From the NCBI RefSeq assembly GCF_003865405.1, contig NZ_RQVQ01000008.1, positions 48,513 to 112,512 on the forward strand: DNA of 64,000 bases. Reading direction: 5' to 3'. The position numbers and the translations under genes are program-made. Below are positions 8,099 through 16,479 of this stretch, piece after piece. This DNA comes from Paenimyroides tangerinum (GTDB lineage Bacteria; Bacteroidota; Bacteroidia; Flavobacteriales; Flavobacteriaceae). The notes under the pieces are model-generated. The model made no database searches and was not told the origin of the DNA. It was given only the letters and a program-made list of their open reading frames with translations. Every line of letters starts with the position of its first letter. The first letter of the stretch is position 1.

Positions 8099-9361
8099 TT
8101 AAACCTTCACATTAATCAAATCTTTAATATCTGTTGTATAGGATTTGGACAAATAGGCACGTTTCATTACCCAAGTTTCACCTAAAGATTGCGAACCTAA
8201 TCTAATTTTATTATCGCGATATTTTTTATTCAGAATATCCATCACTTTCATAATCGGACGATGTTTGATGTACTGATCTTCGGTAAACAAATCCATTTGA
8301 CGATCGGTTTCTGGTACGATTCCGCCAATTACGATTCCAGCTTTTTTATATAAAAATCCGTCTAAATAAATTTTACTCAAAGCTAATTTTGCCGCCTTAC
8401 TCCACTCGATTGCCGAATTGGTTGGCGTGGGCAAACTCACCGTAAACTGATTTACATATTGTTGTTGTCCTTCTTTTTTGGTATTGGTTCGAATAAAAAC
8501 GGTTAACAAAGAAGCACACGATTTTTGACTTCGAAGTTTTTCACTTCCGTGAACTGCAAAAGTTGCAATCCGTTCTTCCAATTCTTCTTGAGTTTTACAA
8601 ACTTTAGCAAAAGTTCTACTGACACCAATGTTTTTTCTGGTTTTAGGAAGTTCTAAATCCAACTGTGGAATTCCACGTAATTCATACAACATACGAACAC
8701 CAACCACACCCATTTCTTTACGAACCAAAGATTCTGGAAGTTGCGAAAATTCCCAAGCGGTTTTAATTCCTTTAGCTAAAAAACGTTTTTCTAACTGACG
8801 ACCAATTCCCCAAACATCACCAATTTTCATCCATTTTAATGCTTTTTGAATTTTCTCGTCCGAATCTAAAACATAAACGTGATTGGTTTGAGTTGGATAT
8901 TTTTTAGCAATTCGGTTCGCAATTTTAGACAAGGTTTTAGTTGGCGCAATTCCGATTGATGTTGGAATTCCGATTCCTTGTTTTACAAAAGCACGTAAAT
9001 TTTCGCAATGTTTTTTTAAATCGATATTTTGATAAGAAGAAAAATCCATAAACGCTTCATCTATCGAATATACTTCTACATCGTTACAATAACGACGAAT
9101 GATATTCATAATTCGATTACTTAAATCGCCATATAAAATAAAGTTTGCAGAAAACAACTGAATTTGATGTTGTTTAAAAGCTTCTTCATATTCAAACGCA
9201 ACAGCGCCCATCGGAATGCCGCAAGTTTTAGCTTCTTCAGAACGTGCGATTACACAACCATCATTATTACTTAAAACACAAATTGGTTTCCCGTTTAAAT
9301 GCGGTTGAAAAACACGTTCGCACGAGGCGTAAAAATTATTGCAATCTAATAGTGCGAACAC
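8099..9361 (-). CDS. umuC: Y-family error-prone DNA polymerase, UmuC type
   Basis: Catalytic subunit of a DNA polymerase V-like translesion polymerase. At 420 aa it matches UmuC. The palm motifs are clear: MFALLDCNNFYASCERVF with metal ligand D6, and YSIDEAFMD with D101/E102. Helix-hairpin-helix and little-finger regions follow, and the C-terminal UmuC-specific part is present. It starts 3 bases after the umuD stop, so the two genes form one operon. Expected to act in damage tolerance together with processed UmuD. Confidence 0.93.
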   Translation of the reverse strand: MFALLDCNNFYASCERVFQPHLNGKPICVLSNNDGCVIARSEEAKTCGIPMGAVAFEYEEAFKQHQIQLFSANFILYGDLSNRIMNIIRRYCNDVEVYSIDEAFMDFSSYQNIDLKKHCENLRAFVKQGIGIPTSIGIAPTKTLSKIANRIAKKYPTQTNHVYVLDSDEKIQKALKWMKIGDVWGIGRQLEKRFLAKGIKTAWEFSQLPESLVRKEMGVVGVRMLYELRGIPQLDLELPKTRKNIGVSRTFAKVCKTQEELEERIATFAVHGSEKLRSQKSCASLLTVFIRTNTKKEGQQQYVNQFTVSLPTPTNSAIEWSKAAKLALSKIYLDGFLYKKAGIVIGGIVPETDRQMDLFTEDQYIKHRPIMKVMDILNKKYRDNKIRLGSQSLGETWVMKRAYLSKSYTTDIKDLINVKV

Positions 9362-9364
9362 GGC

Positions 9365-9829
9365 TTAATATTTAGTTATAGCATAAGTTAGAATTCCCCA
9401 AATTAGAAAATCGTTTTCTGGAGAAACTTCAATCGGAGAAAAATCAGCATTTTCTGGGCAAAGTAAAATCTTCTTGATTTCACCAGCTTCTTTAATAATT
9501 TCTAAACGTTTCAAAGTGAATTCACCATCGATATAACAAACTGCAATTTTTCCGTTTGAAGGTGCAATAGAACGATCTATCAAAATTAAATCGCCATCAT
9601 AAATTCGCATATCTTGCATTGAACTTCCAGAAACACGAGCCAGAAAAGTGGTGTCTGGATCTTTGATTAACTCGCGATTTAAATCAATTGTATCGAAAAT
9701 AAAATCTCCTGCGGGACTTGGAAATCCAGCTTTTACTCCTGCGTTTACTAGAGCAATTTCGTTGTTTTCGGAAGTTTCTAATCCGAATATTTCTAAATTT
9801 TCTGAAGCGTGAAGTGATTTCATTTGCAT
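9365..9829 (-). CDS. umuD: UmuD-like S24 peptidase, polymerase V accessory subunit
   Basis: A 154-aa S24/LexA-type autoprotease. The cleavage site is the A-G pair at 34-35 (KAGFPSPAGDF), the nucleophile is S70 in SGSSM and the general base is K107 in TLKRL. There is no DNA-binding domain, so it is UmuD rather than LexA. After RecA-stimulated self-cleavage the fragment joins UmuC. It is the first gene of the umuDC operon; upstream are a TAATTTTG box and a short GACA-N5-TGTC palindrome. An in-frame ATG two codons later is an alternative start. Confidence 0.92.
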   Translation of the reverse strand: MQMKSLHASENLEIFGLETSENNEIALVNAGVKAGFPSPAGDFIFDTIDLNRELIKDPDTTFLARVSGSSMQDMRIYDGDLILIDRSIAPSNGKIAVCYIDGEFTLKRLEIIKEAGEIKKILLCPENADFSPIEVSPENDFLIWGILTYAITKY

Positions 9830-9851
9830 ATCGAAAGTCTTATTAAGAACA

Positions 9852-9884
9852 CAAAATTAGTCTAAAATAATGACAGAAGATGTC
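9852..9884 (-). promoter_or_regulatory. umuDC promoter box with a GACA-N5-TGTC palindrome
   Basis: On the minus strand TAATTTTG (9859-9852) fits the -7 consensus, 22 bases before the umuD ATG. About 12 bases further upstream is the inverted repeat GACAGAAGATGTC (9872-9884), placed in the -15 to -45 interval where a repressor would act. A damage-responsive operator is possible but not shown. Confidence 0.4.
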
Positions 9885-9984
9885 GCCAAAAAATAATTGT
9901 GAATATCTTTTTATTTGATTTTCGAATGATGATTGAAGAAGTATGAATCGTGTAAAACATCGGGATGTAATACAACAACGCCAT

Positions 9985-10081
9985 TGTGTTAGGGATTGAA
10001 GCGACATCCTTTTTTGTTCGTTCTTGAACGAAACAAAAAAGATACAGCGGAAAGCCCGCCCGAAGGGAACACCCAAATAAA
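9985..10081 (+). repeat. Structured intergenic element, copy C
   Basis: Shares with two other copies (52306, 53536) the cores ATTG-AAGCG-CATCC and GATACAGCGGAAAGC and the end CAAATAAA. The variable arm pairs CTTTTTTGTTCGTTC (10009-10023) with GAACGAAACAAAAAAG (10026-10041), with one bulged base. The closing stem is GGG (9992-9994) with CCC (10055-10057), preceded by TGTT that can pair with AACA after a small GCCCGAAGGG hairpin. It lies between the divergent umuD and rpe genes. An ORF through it on the other strand is only a by-product. Confidence 0.7.
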
Positions 10082-10157
10082 GATTATTATAAAAAAATAG
10101 CTGTTTTGAAATTAGGTTTTAAGAAAATTCTAAGATAAAAACAACCTGAAATATTTG

Positions 10158-10165
10158 TACCTTTG
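10158..10165 (+). promoter_or_regulatory. rpe promoter -7 box
   Basis: TACCTTTG matches TAnnTTTG; the ATG of rpe follows after 20 bases. No clear -33 TTG is seen at the usual distance. Confidence 0.5.
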
Positions 10166-10185
10166 CAGAATATACAACACAACAA

Positions 10186-10848
10186 ATGAAAAATACTTTA
10201 ATCGCTCCGTCTGTGTTAGCCGCAGACTTTGCAAACCTTCAACGCGATGTTGAGATGATCAATAAAAGTGAAGCAGATTGGTTTCATATTGATATTATGG
10301 ATGGTGTTTTTGTTCCGAATATTTCTTTTGGAATGCCAGTTTTAGCAGCCATTTCTAAACACGCAAAAAAAACAATCGATGTCCATTTAATGATTGTTGA
10401 TCCGGACAGATACATTAAAACTTTTAAAGATTTAGGTGCTGATATTTTAACGGTTCATTACGAAGCCTGCAACCATTTACACCGTTCGTTACAAGCTATT
10501 AAGGCTGAAGGAATGAAAGCTGGGATTGCTATTAATCCGCACACAAACGTTGCTTTATTGGAAGATGTGATTAATGATGTTGATTTGGTTTGTATCATGA
10601 GTGTGAATCCTGGTTTTGGTGGTCAATCATTCATCGAAAACACATACAAAAAGGTAAAACAATTAAAGGAAATCATTGTTAGAAATAACGCAAATACTTT
10701 AATTGAAATCGATGGTGGCGTTACTAGTAAAAATGCAAAACAATTAGCCGAAGCTGGAGCTGATGTTTTGGTTGCTGGAAGTTTTGTTTTCAATGCAGAA
10801 AACCCAATTGAAACCATTGCTGATTTAAAGAAAATTACAACTTTATAA
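10186..10848 (+). CDS. rpe: Ribulose-phosphate 3-epimerase
   Basis: Interconverts ribulose 5-phosphate and xylulose 5-phosphate in the non-oxidative pentose phosphate pathway. The 220-aa TIM barrel shows the family landmarks: APSVLAADFANL at the N-terminus, WFHIDIMDGVFVPN with the metal-binding H and D, VHLMI, the SVNPGFGGQ phosphate loop region, and EIDGGV with the second catalytic Asp near residue 178. The phosphate-binding AGSFVF lies near the end. Single gene with its own promoter box and a strong terminator. Confidence 0.95.
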   Translation: MKNTLIAPSVLAADFANLQRDVEMINKSEADWFHIDIMDGVFVPNISFGMPVLAAISKHAKKTIDVHLMIVDPDRYIKTFKDLGADILTVHYEACNHLHRSLQAIKAEGMKAGIAINPHTNVALLEDVINDVDLVCIMSVNPGFGGQSFIENTYKKVKQLKEIIVRNNANTLIEIDGGVTSKNAKQLAEAGADVLVAGSFVFNAENPIETIADLKKITTL

Positions 10849-10853
10849 AATAC

Positions 10854-10889
10854 AAAAAGGAGCTTCGATATTGAAGCTCCTTTTTTTTT
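10854..10889 (+). terminator. rpe terminator
   Basis: A 13-bp perfect stem, AAAAAGGAGCTTC with GAAGCTCCTTTTT, a 6-nt loop and nine Ts on the plus strand, just after the rpe stop. Confidence 0.85.
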
Positions 10890-11046
10890 CAATCTAACAA
10901 ATTTGCATTTAAATCGCCCAAAATAAATACATGTCAGTTAAAAATCTACTAAAAAAAATTGAGTAAATTTTAATTTGAATTCAACAAAATACTAGAAAAA
11001 ATATCTATTTATTCAATCGCCCAAAAGAATAAATAAAAAATCGTAA

Positions 11047-11481
11047 TTACCCGTTAAATTGAGAAAGTAAAAACTTAATCAAATCGGTTGTAGATAAAAT
11101 ACCTACTAAATTTTTATCTTCATCAACAATTGGCAATGCTCTAAATTCACTTTCAGAGAATACCTTTGCTGCTGTTTTTACATAATCATAAAAATATAAC
11201 GTTTCAACATTTTTGGTCATCACTTGTTCTAGCGTGAACATATTATAAACGGTTGAAACTACACATTCATCGTTATCATCCACATCTGGAATGGCAATTT
11301 TCAACATATCGGTATAACTTAACATACCTACAATCGAATTTCCAGAAACTACTGGAATGTGACGAATCTTATTTTCTTTAAATAATTTTTCTGCTTTTGT
11401 CAAAGAATCATTTATATTCAACTTAATCACATTTGAAGTCATTATGGCTGAAATCAAAATACGTTCTTTCATCATTATCAT
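11047..11481 (-). CDS. Two-CBS-domain protein
   Basis: A small cytoplasmic protein made of a CBS pair, which usually binds adenosine nucleotides and senses energy state; no catalytic domain is attached. The first CBS repeat carries IRHIPVVSGNSIVGMLSYTD and the second FRALPIVDEDKNLVGILSTTD, both ending in the typical G-L-T/S-D form. The longer frame to 11496 begins with a TTG that lies inside a TATATTTG promoter box, so I place the start at the ATG at 11481 (MIMMKERIL). Monocistronic. Confidence 0.85.
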   Translation of the reverse strand: MIMMKERILISAIMTSNVIKLNINDSLTKAEKLFKENKIRHIPVVSGNSIVGMLSYTDMLKIAIPDVDDNDECVVSTVYNMFTLEQVMTKNVETLYFYDYVKTAAKVFSESEFRALPIVDEDKNLVGILSTTDLIKFLLSQFNG

Positions 11482-11493
11482 GTTTTGTTGGGT

Positions 11494-11501
11494 CAAATAT
11501 A
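11494..11501 (-). promoter_or_regulatory. -7 box of the CBS gene
   Basis: Minus strand TATATTTG, 12 bases before the ATG at 11481. It decides against the upstream TTG start at 11496. Confidence 0.5.
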
Positions 11502-11533
11502 TATTTATGGAATAAAAAAAAACATGACGAATA

Positions 11534-12376
11534 TCATGTTTTTGAATTTATTTTTGGATGTTTAATCATACTTCCTGTTAAAAGATATAAATCAGGGAAA
11601 GTTTGCTTAAATATATTCGCTTTTTCGAAGAATAATTCAATCAAAACCGAAATTAATTCTAAACGATCCGTATATGCATATGTTCGTAAAAAATTAGATT
11701 GTTCTACAGAAAATCGATTCTCAGGTACAGAAAACCATTTTTGAATTCGTTGAAAAAACTTTTGAAAATTTTCAGCATTTGGATGTTTTGCATTTGTTTG
11801 TAACATTTCAAAACAAAGCGCATGCGTAAATTCATGTAACGCCACGTCCTTACCATCAGCATTGAAATAAATATCGCGTTCATATTCATCCAAAGCCAAC
11901 ATAATTACTTTCATTTTTGGATTAAAATGTCCGGTATGTGTTTCGTTTAAATGTGGAAAATATTGAGCCGTTGGATAAACAAGTATCGAATGAAACGTAT
12001 TTACTAAATAATTCGTAAAACCTAAGGTCAACTTGATATAACTAGCCGCAATTGAAATTTTATGCGCATTGGTTAACTGTACATTTTCTTTTTCAACAAA
12101 CTCGTATTGTCGTAAGAAATTCAAGATACGTTTGGCAAAATTTAATTTGAATTTATGAGGCAAAGAAACAAACTCAGGAAAAACCTTTAGAATATCGTTT
12201 GAAAACTGATAAATCAACTGTTCTTCGGTAATTTTTAAAACAAAATTTCCTTTAGGAGAATTTAATCGATAACGATCATAAAAATGTCTTGAACCAGAAA
12301 AAAACATATTTAAATTTCTTGTTAAGATACTAAAAATGTAATTAAGTAACAAATTCAGTTTTGTGAAAGTCTTCAA
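11534..12376 (-). CDS. Zinc metallopeptidase of the MtfA (M90) family
   Basis: A 280-aa protein with the zinc motif HEFTH (H181, E182, H185), preceded by DVAL and followed by ALCFE, as in MtfA. E. coli MtfA is a cytoplasmic aminopeptidase that interacts with the glucose regulator Mlc; no Mlc homologue is visible here, so that role should not be transferred. A glutamate in the DRLELISVLIELFF region is a candidate third zinc ligand. An ATG at 12307 (MFFSGSRHF) is an alternative start that removes a mildly hydrophobic leader. Confidence 0.8.
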   Translation of the reverse strand: MKTFTKLNLLLNYIFSILTRNLNMFFSGSRHFYDRYRLNSPKGNFVLKITEEQLIYQFSNDILKVFPEFVSLPHKFKLNFAKRILNFLRQYEFVEKENVQLTNAHKISIAASYIKLTLGFTNYLVNTFHSILVYPTAQYFPHLNETHTGHFNPKMKVIMLALDEYERDIYFNADGKDVALHEFTHALCFEMLQTNAKHPNAENFQKFFQRIQKWFSVPENRFSVEQSNFLRTYAYTDRLELISVLIELFFEKANIFKQTFPDLYLLTGSMIKHPKINSKT

Positions 12377-12493
12377 CTCCGTTTCATTTCAGGCTGTATG
12401 GATTTGCTTTTTTAAATTGGTTTTTAATGTACGAGTTTCAAATCTGCACAATGAAGATTGTTTTCTAACAAAAACGTATTTGAAACATTATCT

Positions 12494-12877
12494 TTAGTTT
12501 TTTTCTTTTTTAAAATATAAGAGAAATTTTTCTTCTCCTCTAAATAAAAAATACATTTTATCTTTAACATAGACAATTGTATCATTAGGTTTTAAAGAAA
12601 CAACATTTTGATTAATTGTATCTACTCTTTTAATACATACAAAATTAATATCTGAATTGTTATAAATAAATTCTTGCTTAAAAACATCATCTTTAGATAA
12701 ATAATTTAAAAAATATCCTGTGGAATCGTTAGTAAAAAACAATTCAATTTTATCACTAGGTAATTTAAGTTTAGGATCAGACATGTAAGTAACGTATTTA
12801 TAAGGATATTTTTTTGCTTTACAGCCAAATAATAGAATCCCAATTAAAAGAAACGATACAAAATAAATATACTTCAT
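12494..12877 (-). CDS. Small lipoprotein of unknown function
   Basis: A 127-aa protein with a lipoprotein signal: hydrophobic residues 4-17 and a lipobox ending FGC (C19). The mature part is rich in lysine and short beta-strand-like stretches; no domain is recognised. It is one of two small lipoprotein genes in a row on this strand, separated by 128 bases, with no clear promoter box. Probably exported and anchored to a membrane. Confidence 0.6.
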   Translation of the reverse strand: MKYIYFVSFLLIGILLFGCKAKKYPYKYVTYMSDPKLKLPSDKIELFFTNDSTGYFLNYLSKDDVFKQEFIYNNSDINFVCIKRVDTINQNVVSLKPNDTIVYVKDKMYFLFRGEEKFLLYFKKEKN

Positions 12878-13005
12878 AAATTTAAATTAATAATTGAAAC
12901 ATTAAAAAGAGATTGAAGTTTAAATAATTCAAATAAGCTTTATTTTTTATCTAAATGCAATTGAAAATACGTTTTCGAATCTAAACAATTACATTTTTAT
13001 CAACA

Positions 13006-13476
13006 TCATAAATATATTATTTCTTGTATATTTAGCATATTGACGTTTTCTTTAAAATTGCTATATAAAACATATTTGAATTTATTCTTTTTTTCGAAAT
13101 TATATAAAATAGATTCTTCTTCCCTAATCCATTTTTGATCAACATTTTCAATCTCAAAATCAATTTTAACTAAAGTAAAACTATCATATACTTTATGTTT
13201 TTTCAATTCAGCGTTTTTCAAAATTTTGAAATAACTAGGGTTGTCCGATTTAACTGAAATTAAAATACCATTAAGGGTTGAATGTTTAGCTAAATAATTC
13301 TCGACATTCTGATTTGCATCGTATTCTGATAACATTATAATTCGTAGAGTTTTAAAATCAGAATTAGTTATGTAAGATAATAGTGCGTAACCCGTATAAC
13401 TATTCTTCTTTTCTAAATTACAAGAACTTAGAAAAAACGAAATTATTAAAAGTTTTAAAACAATATTTTTTTTCAT
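13006..13476 (-). CDS. Small lipoprotein of unknown function
   Basis: A 156-aa protein with a basic N-terminus, a hydrophobic stretch (7-17) and a lipobox LSSC (C19). The remainder is lysine- and isoleucine-rich with no recognised domain. Unrelated at sight to its neighbour at 12494. AT-rich codon use is like the rest of the region. Function unknown. Confidence 0.6.
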   Translation of the reverse strand: MKKNIVLKLLIISFFLSSCNLEKKNSYTGYALLSYITNSDFKTLRIIMLSEYDANQNVENYLAKHSTLNGILISVKSDNPSYFKILKNAELKKHKVYDSFTLVKIDFEIENVDQKWIREEESILYNFEKKNKFKYVLYSNFKENVNMLNIQEIIYL

Positions 13477-13636
13477 AATCCATTTAGCTCATATTCCATA
13501 AATATACATCTTTATTCAAACAAAAGACTGCTAATTCAAAATCGATACTATTTTTGATTACTTTTAGACAATTCATTTATTTCTGCGAGATAAAGCATTT
13601 AACTGAAATTTAACTAGATAACGTAACAAACTAATC

Positions 13637-13644
13637 TAATTTTG
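13637..13644 (+). promoter_or_regulatory. -7 box of the DUF4407 gene
   Basis: TAATTTTG matches TAnnTTTG, 21 bases before the ATG at 13666. Confidence 0.45.
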
Positions 13645-13665
13645 CATAATTTATAATCGAAAACA

Positions 13666-14775
13666 ATGAATACAATAAAAAACTTCTTTTGGTGGTGCGC
13701 TGGAGTTCATAAAGAAACGCTTCAGAAATATCCAGAAGAACATAGTAAATATTTTAGCATTGGAGCTACTATATTTTTCACAGGACTTTTTGCAGCATTA
13801 GCTGGTGGTTATGCCTTATATTTTATTTTTAGCGGAAGTGACTTTGCCGTTTTCTATGCAGCCCTTTTTGGATTGATTTGGGGATTGGCTATTTTTAATA
13901 TGGATAGATATATTGTACTGAGTATTGATAAATCAAAAAGCAATTACAAACAATTTCTGCAAGCTTTACCTCGTATTATTCTTGCTGTTATCATTGGTAT
14001 TGTAATATCAAGACCTTTAGAGCTAAAAATATTTGACAAGGAAATTCGCGAACATCTACGAACCGAATATTTAATAAAACAACAAGCTACGATAGATACA
14101 TTGAACAGTACTTTTGAGAATAAATATCAAATAGAATACACACAATTAAACAAGTTCAAAACCGAAGCTGATTCGTTAGATGTTAGTATTAAGGATGACA
14201 GACAGAAACTAAATCATGAAATATTTGGTACTAAAACTGCCGAAACTTCAGGAGTAATGGGATATGGTCCGTTTGCAAAAAGAAAGGAAGAATTTTTAAA
14301 CAAACAAGAAATCTATTTAGATTCGTTGCGTTCTAAGATTCAGAAAAAAGAAACCGAGTTGTTTGAAAGAAAAGAAAAAGAAGGTTTACTGGACACCAAG
14401 ATTTTATCGGATGCTGCTTTAGACAGCGTAGTGAACATCGCAGGATTTTCTGACCGTAATACAGCATTGAGTAAATTACACCTGAATCCGGATGGAAGTA
14501 GTAACGATTCAACAAAATATGCGGTGATTTTTATCGCTTGTTTGTTTATCTTTTTTGAATGTTTACCTGTATTTGTAAAATTGATGAGTGGTAAAGATTC
14601 GTATGATATTGAAACTGCAAAACAAAGAACTATCCACAGTTACGAGTCGACATCGGATATTGACATTGAAAAAAATGCTTTAGACCAATTAACTGAAAAA
14701 AGAACGGAAATGTCGGTTAGAAGACGAACCAATCAATTAGAAAAAGAATATTCGGAAAATGAAGATATAACTTAA
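13666..14775 (+). CDS. DUF4407 multi-pass membrane protein
   Basis: A 369-aa protein with four likely membrane helices: three in the first 110 residues (around 32-54, 60-75, 97-115) and one near 285-305, enclosing a long extracytoplasmic coiled-coil loop rich in Lys, Glu and Leu (about 130-250). The order and the opening NFFWWCAGVHKETL match DUF4407 proteins. Their function is not established. The C-terminal tail is highly charged and cytoplasmic. Single gene with its own promoter box and terminator. Confidence 0.8.
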   Translation: MNTIKNFFWWCAGVHKETLQKYPEEHSKYFSIGATIFFTGLFAALAGGYALYFIFSGSDFAVFYAALFGLIWGLAIFNMDRYIVLSIDKSKSNYKQFLQALPRIILAVIIGIVISRPLELKIFDKEIREHLRTEYLIKQQATIDTLNSTFENKYQIEYTQLNKFKTEADSLDVSIKDDRQKLNHEIFGTKTAETSGVMGYGPFAKRKEEFLNKQEIYLDSLRSKIQKKETELFERKEKEGLLDTKILSDAALDSVVNIAGFSDRNTALSKLHLNPDGSSNDSTKYAVIFIACLFIFFECLPVFVKLMSGKDSYDIETAKQRTIHSYESTSDIDIEKNALDQLTEKRTEMSVRRRTNQLEKEYSENEDIT

Positions 14776-14779
14776 TTGA

Positions 14780-14812
14780 AATGCCCTGCTAAATAGTAGG
14801 GCATTTTTTTTA
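14780..14812 (+). terminator. Terminator of the DUF4407 gene
   Basis: Stem AATGCCCT with AGGGCATT, extended by three inner pairs, followed by seven or more Ts on the plus strand. Confidence 0.8.
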
Positions 14813-14830
14813 CAATTAAATTTTAAAAAA

Positions 14831-14860
14831 AGGATCGGATTACAAATCCGTACTATCGGT
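14831..14860 (+). repeat. REP-like palindrome R1
   Basis: CGGATTACAAATCCG followed by TACTATCGG. It shares 21 of 24 positions with R3 at 16169 and lies on the same strand. The palindrome folds as a short hairpin. Found near a RAYT transposase gene, as expected for REP sequences. Confidence 0.6.
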
Positions 14861-14917
14861 ATTTTAAATTGATTACACCTATTGATCCAAATTACTTTAT
14901 TAACTAAAACAACTAAT

Positions 14918-15457
14918 TCAAAGAAGCTGTGTTTTCCAAAATTCTTTCAGTCGAATAAAGTTTTTGTTTGAACTTGTTTTATTAAAATACAATTCACCCA
15001 TAGAAAAATATTTTGAAAGAACAGAATCAGATTGTTTGACAATCAAAAGATTTAATCTATCTGATGAACTCTTACAGTTTTCATAATAATAAGCTTGTTC
15101 CATTAATAGAATATTAGATTGAAACCATTTTTCCTGTGATTTATCAAGATGAATATTTTTTTCTGAATTTGGATAAACCTGAGTACAGTGCATTTCGTTA
15201 TTCGTAAATTCAATTAAGATAAATTTCCCGTATTTATGGTTCGAATATTTCGTGTATAACAAAATTCCTTTATTAAGTTTTTCAAATCTATCTAAAACAT
15301 TTTTATAAAAAATAGTTTCATCGATATTCGAAACCAATTCATCAAAATCAGATTCATTTTCAGTAACAATAAAATCACATTTATCAAATTCTGATTGTGA
15401 TTTTTGAGTTTTACATGAAATAAAAACAAAAAAAATTATTACATAATGAATTCGCAT
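14918..15457 (-). CDS. Lipoprotein of unknown function
   Basis: A 179-aa protein with a short lipoprotein signal (hydrophobic 3-13, lipobox FISC, C15). The mature part contains no recognised domain; a stretch GILLYTKYSNHKYGKFILIE suggests beta strands. It sits between REP-like elements R1 and R2, next to the RAYT gene, and may have been carried along or simply be bordered by them. Confidence 0.6.
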   Translation of the reverse strand: MRIHYVIIFFVFISCKTQKSQSEFDKCDFIVTENESDFDELVSNIDETIFYKNVLDRFEKLNKGILLYTKYSNHKYGKFILIEFTNNEMHCTQVYPNSEKNIHLDKSQEKWFQSNILLMEQAYYYENCKSSSDRLNLLIVKQSDSVLSKYFSMGELYFNKTSSNKNFIRLKEFWKTQLL

Positions 15458-15496
15458 ATTAGATGTTATTTATTAATTATCAAGAAGTTTAAATTT

Positions 15497-15520
15497 CAGA
15501 TGGAGCGGATTTACAATCTG
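15497..15520 (-). repeat. REP-like palindrome R2 (degenerate, inverted)
   Basis: On the minus strand CAGATTGTAAATCCGCTCCATC matches the R1/R3 core GGATTRCAAATCCG-YR-CTATC with several changes. It lies just 3' of the RAYT gene, in opposite orientation to R3 on its 5' side. Confidence 0.4.
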
Positions 15521-15526
15521 TGACAT

Positions 15527-16081
15527 TTAACCCATAAATAAAACAACTACATGTAAATCATTATCTAAACCTGCATAATTTCGAGCCGAACTAAAATAAT
15601 AATCTTCAGCATTAGCTACTATTTTCTCTTTTACAGGATTTTGATGAATGTAGTTTATTTTTTCCTTAATAAATTTATTTGAGTAAACAGATTCAGCATG
15701 ATACCCATCTTGCCAAACTTTATAATTTTGCGTTCGTTTTAAATGTACACAAGAATCTTGAAAGTATTCCAACATCCATTCACGTCTGCTTTCTGGTTCG
15801 TTTTGTATTGTTTCAATTATTTTTTTACTTGTGAATTTTTTAAAATCACGCATTATTTCAGCAATTGTTAGATTGGCTGTAGCTTTACAAAGTATATGTA
15901 AATGACTATGCATTAAAACAAATGCATAAATTTCTAAACCTTTATTTGATTGACAATATTTTAATGCATTAATCATAACATGTTTTTGATTTAAACGAGT
16001 AAAAATATCAATCCAACCAACGGTTGTTAGTGTTATAAAATATGCGCTGTTAATATCTGTAGCTTTATATTTTGTGGACAT
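15527..16081 (-). CDS. REP-associated tyrosine transposase (RAYT, Y1/IS200-like)
   Basis: A 184-aa single-strand-DNA transposase of the HUH class. The HUH pair is H60-L-H62 within FVLMHSHLHILCK. The family hallmarks WQDGYHAESVYS and INYIHQNPVKE follow, the latter region carrying candidate catalytic tyrosines. RAYT proteins are domesticated relatives of IS200/IS605 TnpA that act on REP palindromes; three REP-like sequences occur within 1.4 kb. There is no TnpB and no standard IS ends, so this is a stationary RAYT gene rather than an insertion sequence. Confidence 0.85.
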   Translation of the reverse strand: MSTKYKATDINSAYFITLTTVGWIDIFTRLNQKHVMINALKYCQSNKGLEIYAFVLMHSHLHILCKATANLTIAEIMRDFKKFTSKKIIETIQNEPESRREWMLEYFQDSCVHLKRTQNYKVWQDGYHAESVYSNKFIKEKINYIHQNPVKEKIVANAEDYYFSSARNYAGLDNDLHVVVLFMG

Positions 16082-16168
16082 ATTTAAAAAGATTAAAAGA
16101 AGAACAACATATTTAATTTAAAACTTTGAAACCGAATAAATTCGCTTTTCTAAAATTAGTATAAAAAA

Positions 16169-16196
16169 GCACGGATTGCAAATCCGCGCTATCGGG
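16169..16196 (+). repeat. REP-like palindrome R3
   Basis: CGGATTGCAAATCCG followed by CGCTATCGGG, 88 bases upstream of the RAYT start. It is the best-preserved copy, with a 5-6 bp stem around TGCAA. Confidence 0.6.
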
Positions 16197-16275
16197 TTTC
16201 ACAACTAATAAAAGTATGGAAGTAAACTGCTGTTGATCGATGTGTTTTCTTTAATCATTGCTTTTCTCATTATAT

Positions 16276-16479
16276 TTATCCTATAAAAGGAACTATTTCA
16301 TCATAAGGTGTTCCTGTTATGCTACCATATAATGAAACTAAAAATAAAACGAATATAACTAATAACAAAATTGGGTTGTATCGAAATTCTGTACCGTTTT
16401 TTTGAGAAAGTCTAAAAGAAAATAATGCGCTAGCTAAAAATATGCTTGTAAAAATAAGCACGGTGTAAGTTGATCTCAT
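16276..16479 (-). CDS. Small two-helix membrane protein
   Basis: A 67-aa protein with two likely membrane helices (about 7-23 and 37-55) joined by a short polar loop RLSQKNGTEFRYN. No family is recognised. The start ATG is followed by MRSTYTVLIF, which fits a membrane insertion signal. Flanked by non-coding DNA on both sides. Confidence 0.5.
   Translation of the reverse strand: MRSTYTVLIFTSIFLASALFSFRLSQKNGTEFRYNPILLLVIFVLFLVSLYGSITGTPYDEIVPFIG

Noticed and set aside
9843..10076. A 77-codon ORF on the minus strand between umuD and rpe
   Set aside because: It runs through structured element copy C and the umuD promoter region; its sequence is explained by the element and it has no signal or family resemblance.
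12377..12493. Possible coding remnant upstream of the MtfA-like gene
   Set aside because: The minus strand frames are interrupted by several stops and match nothing I can name.
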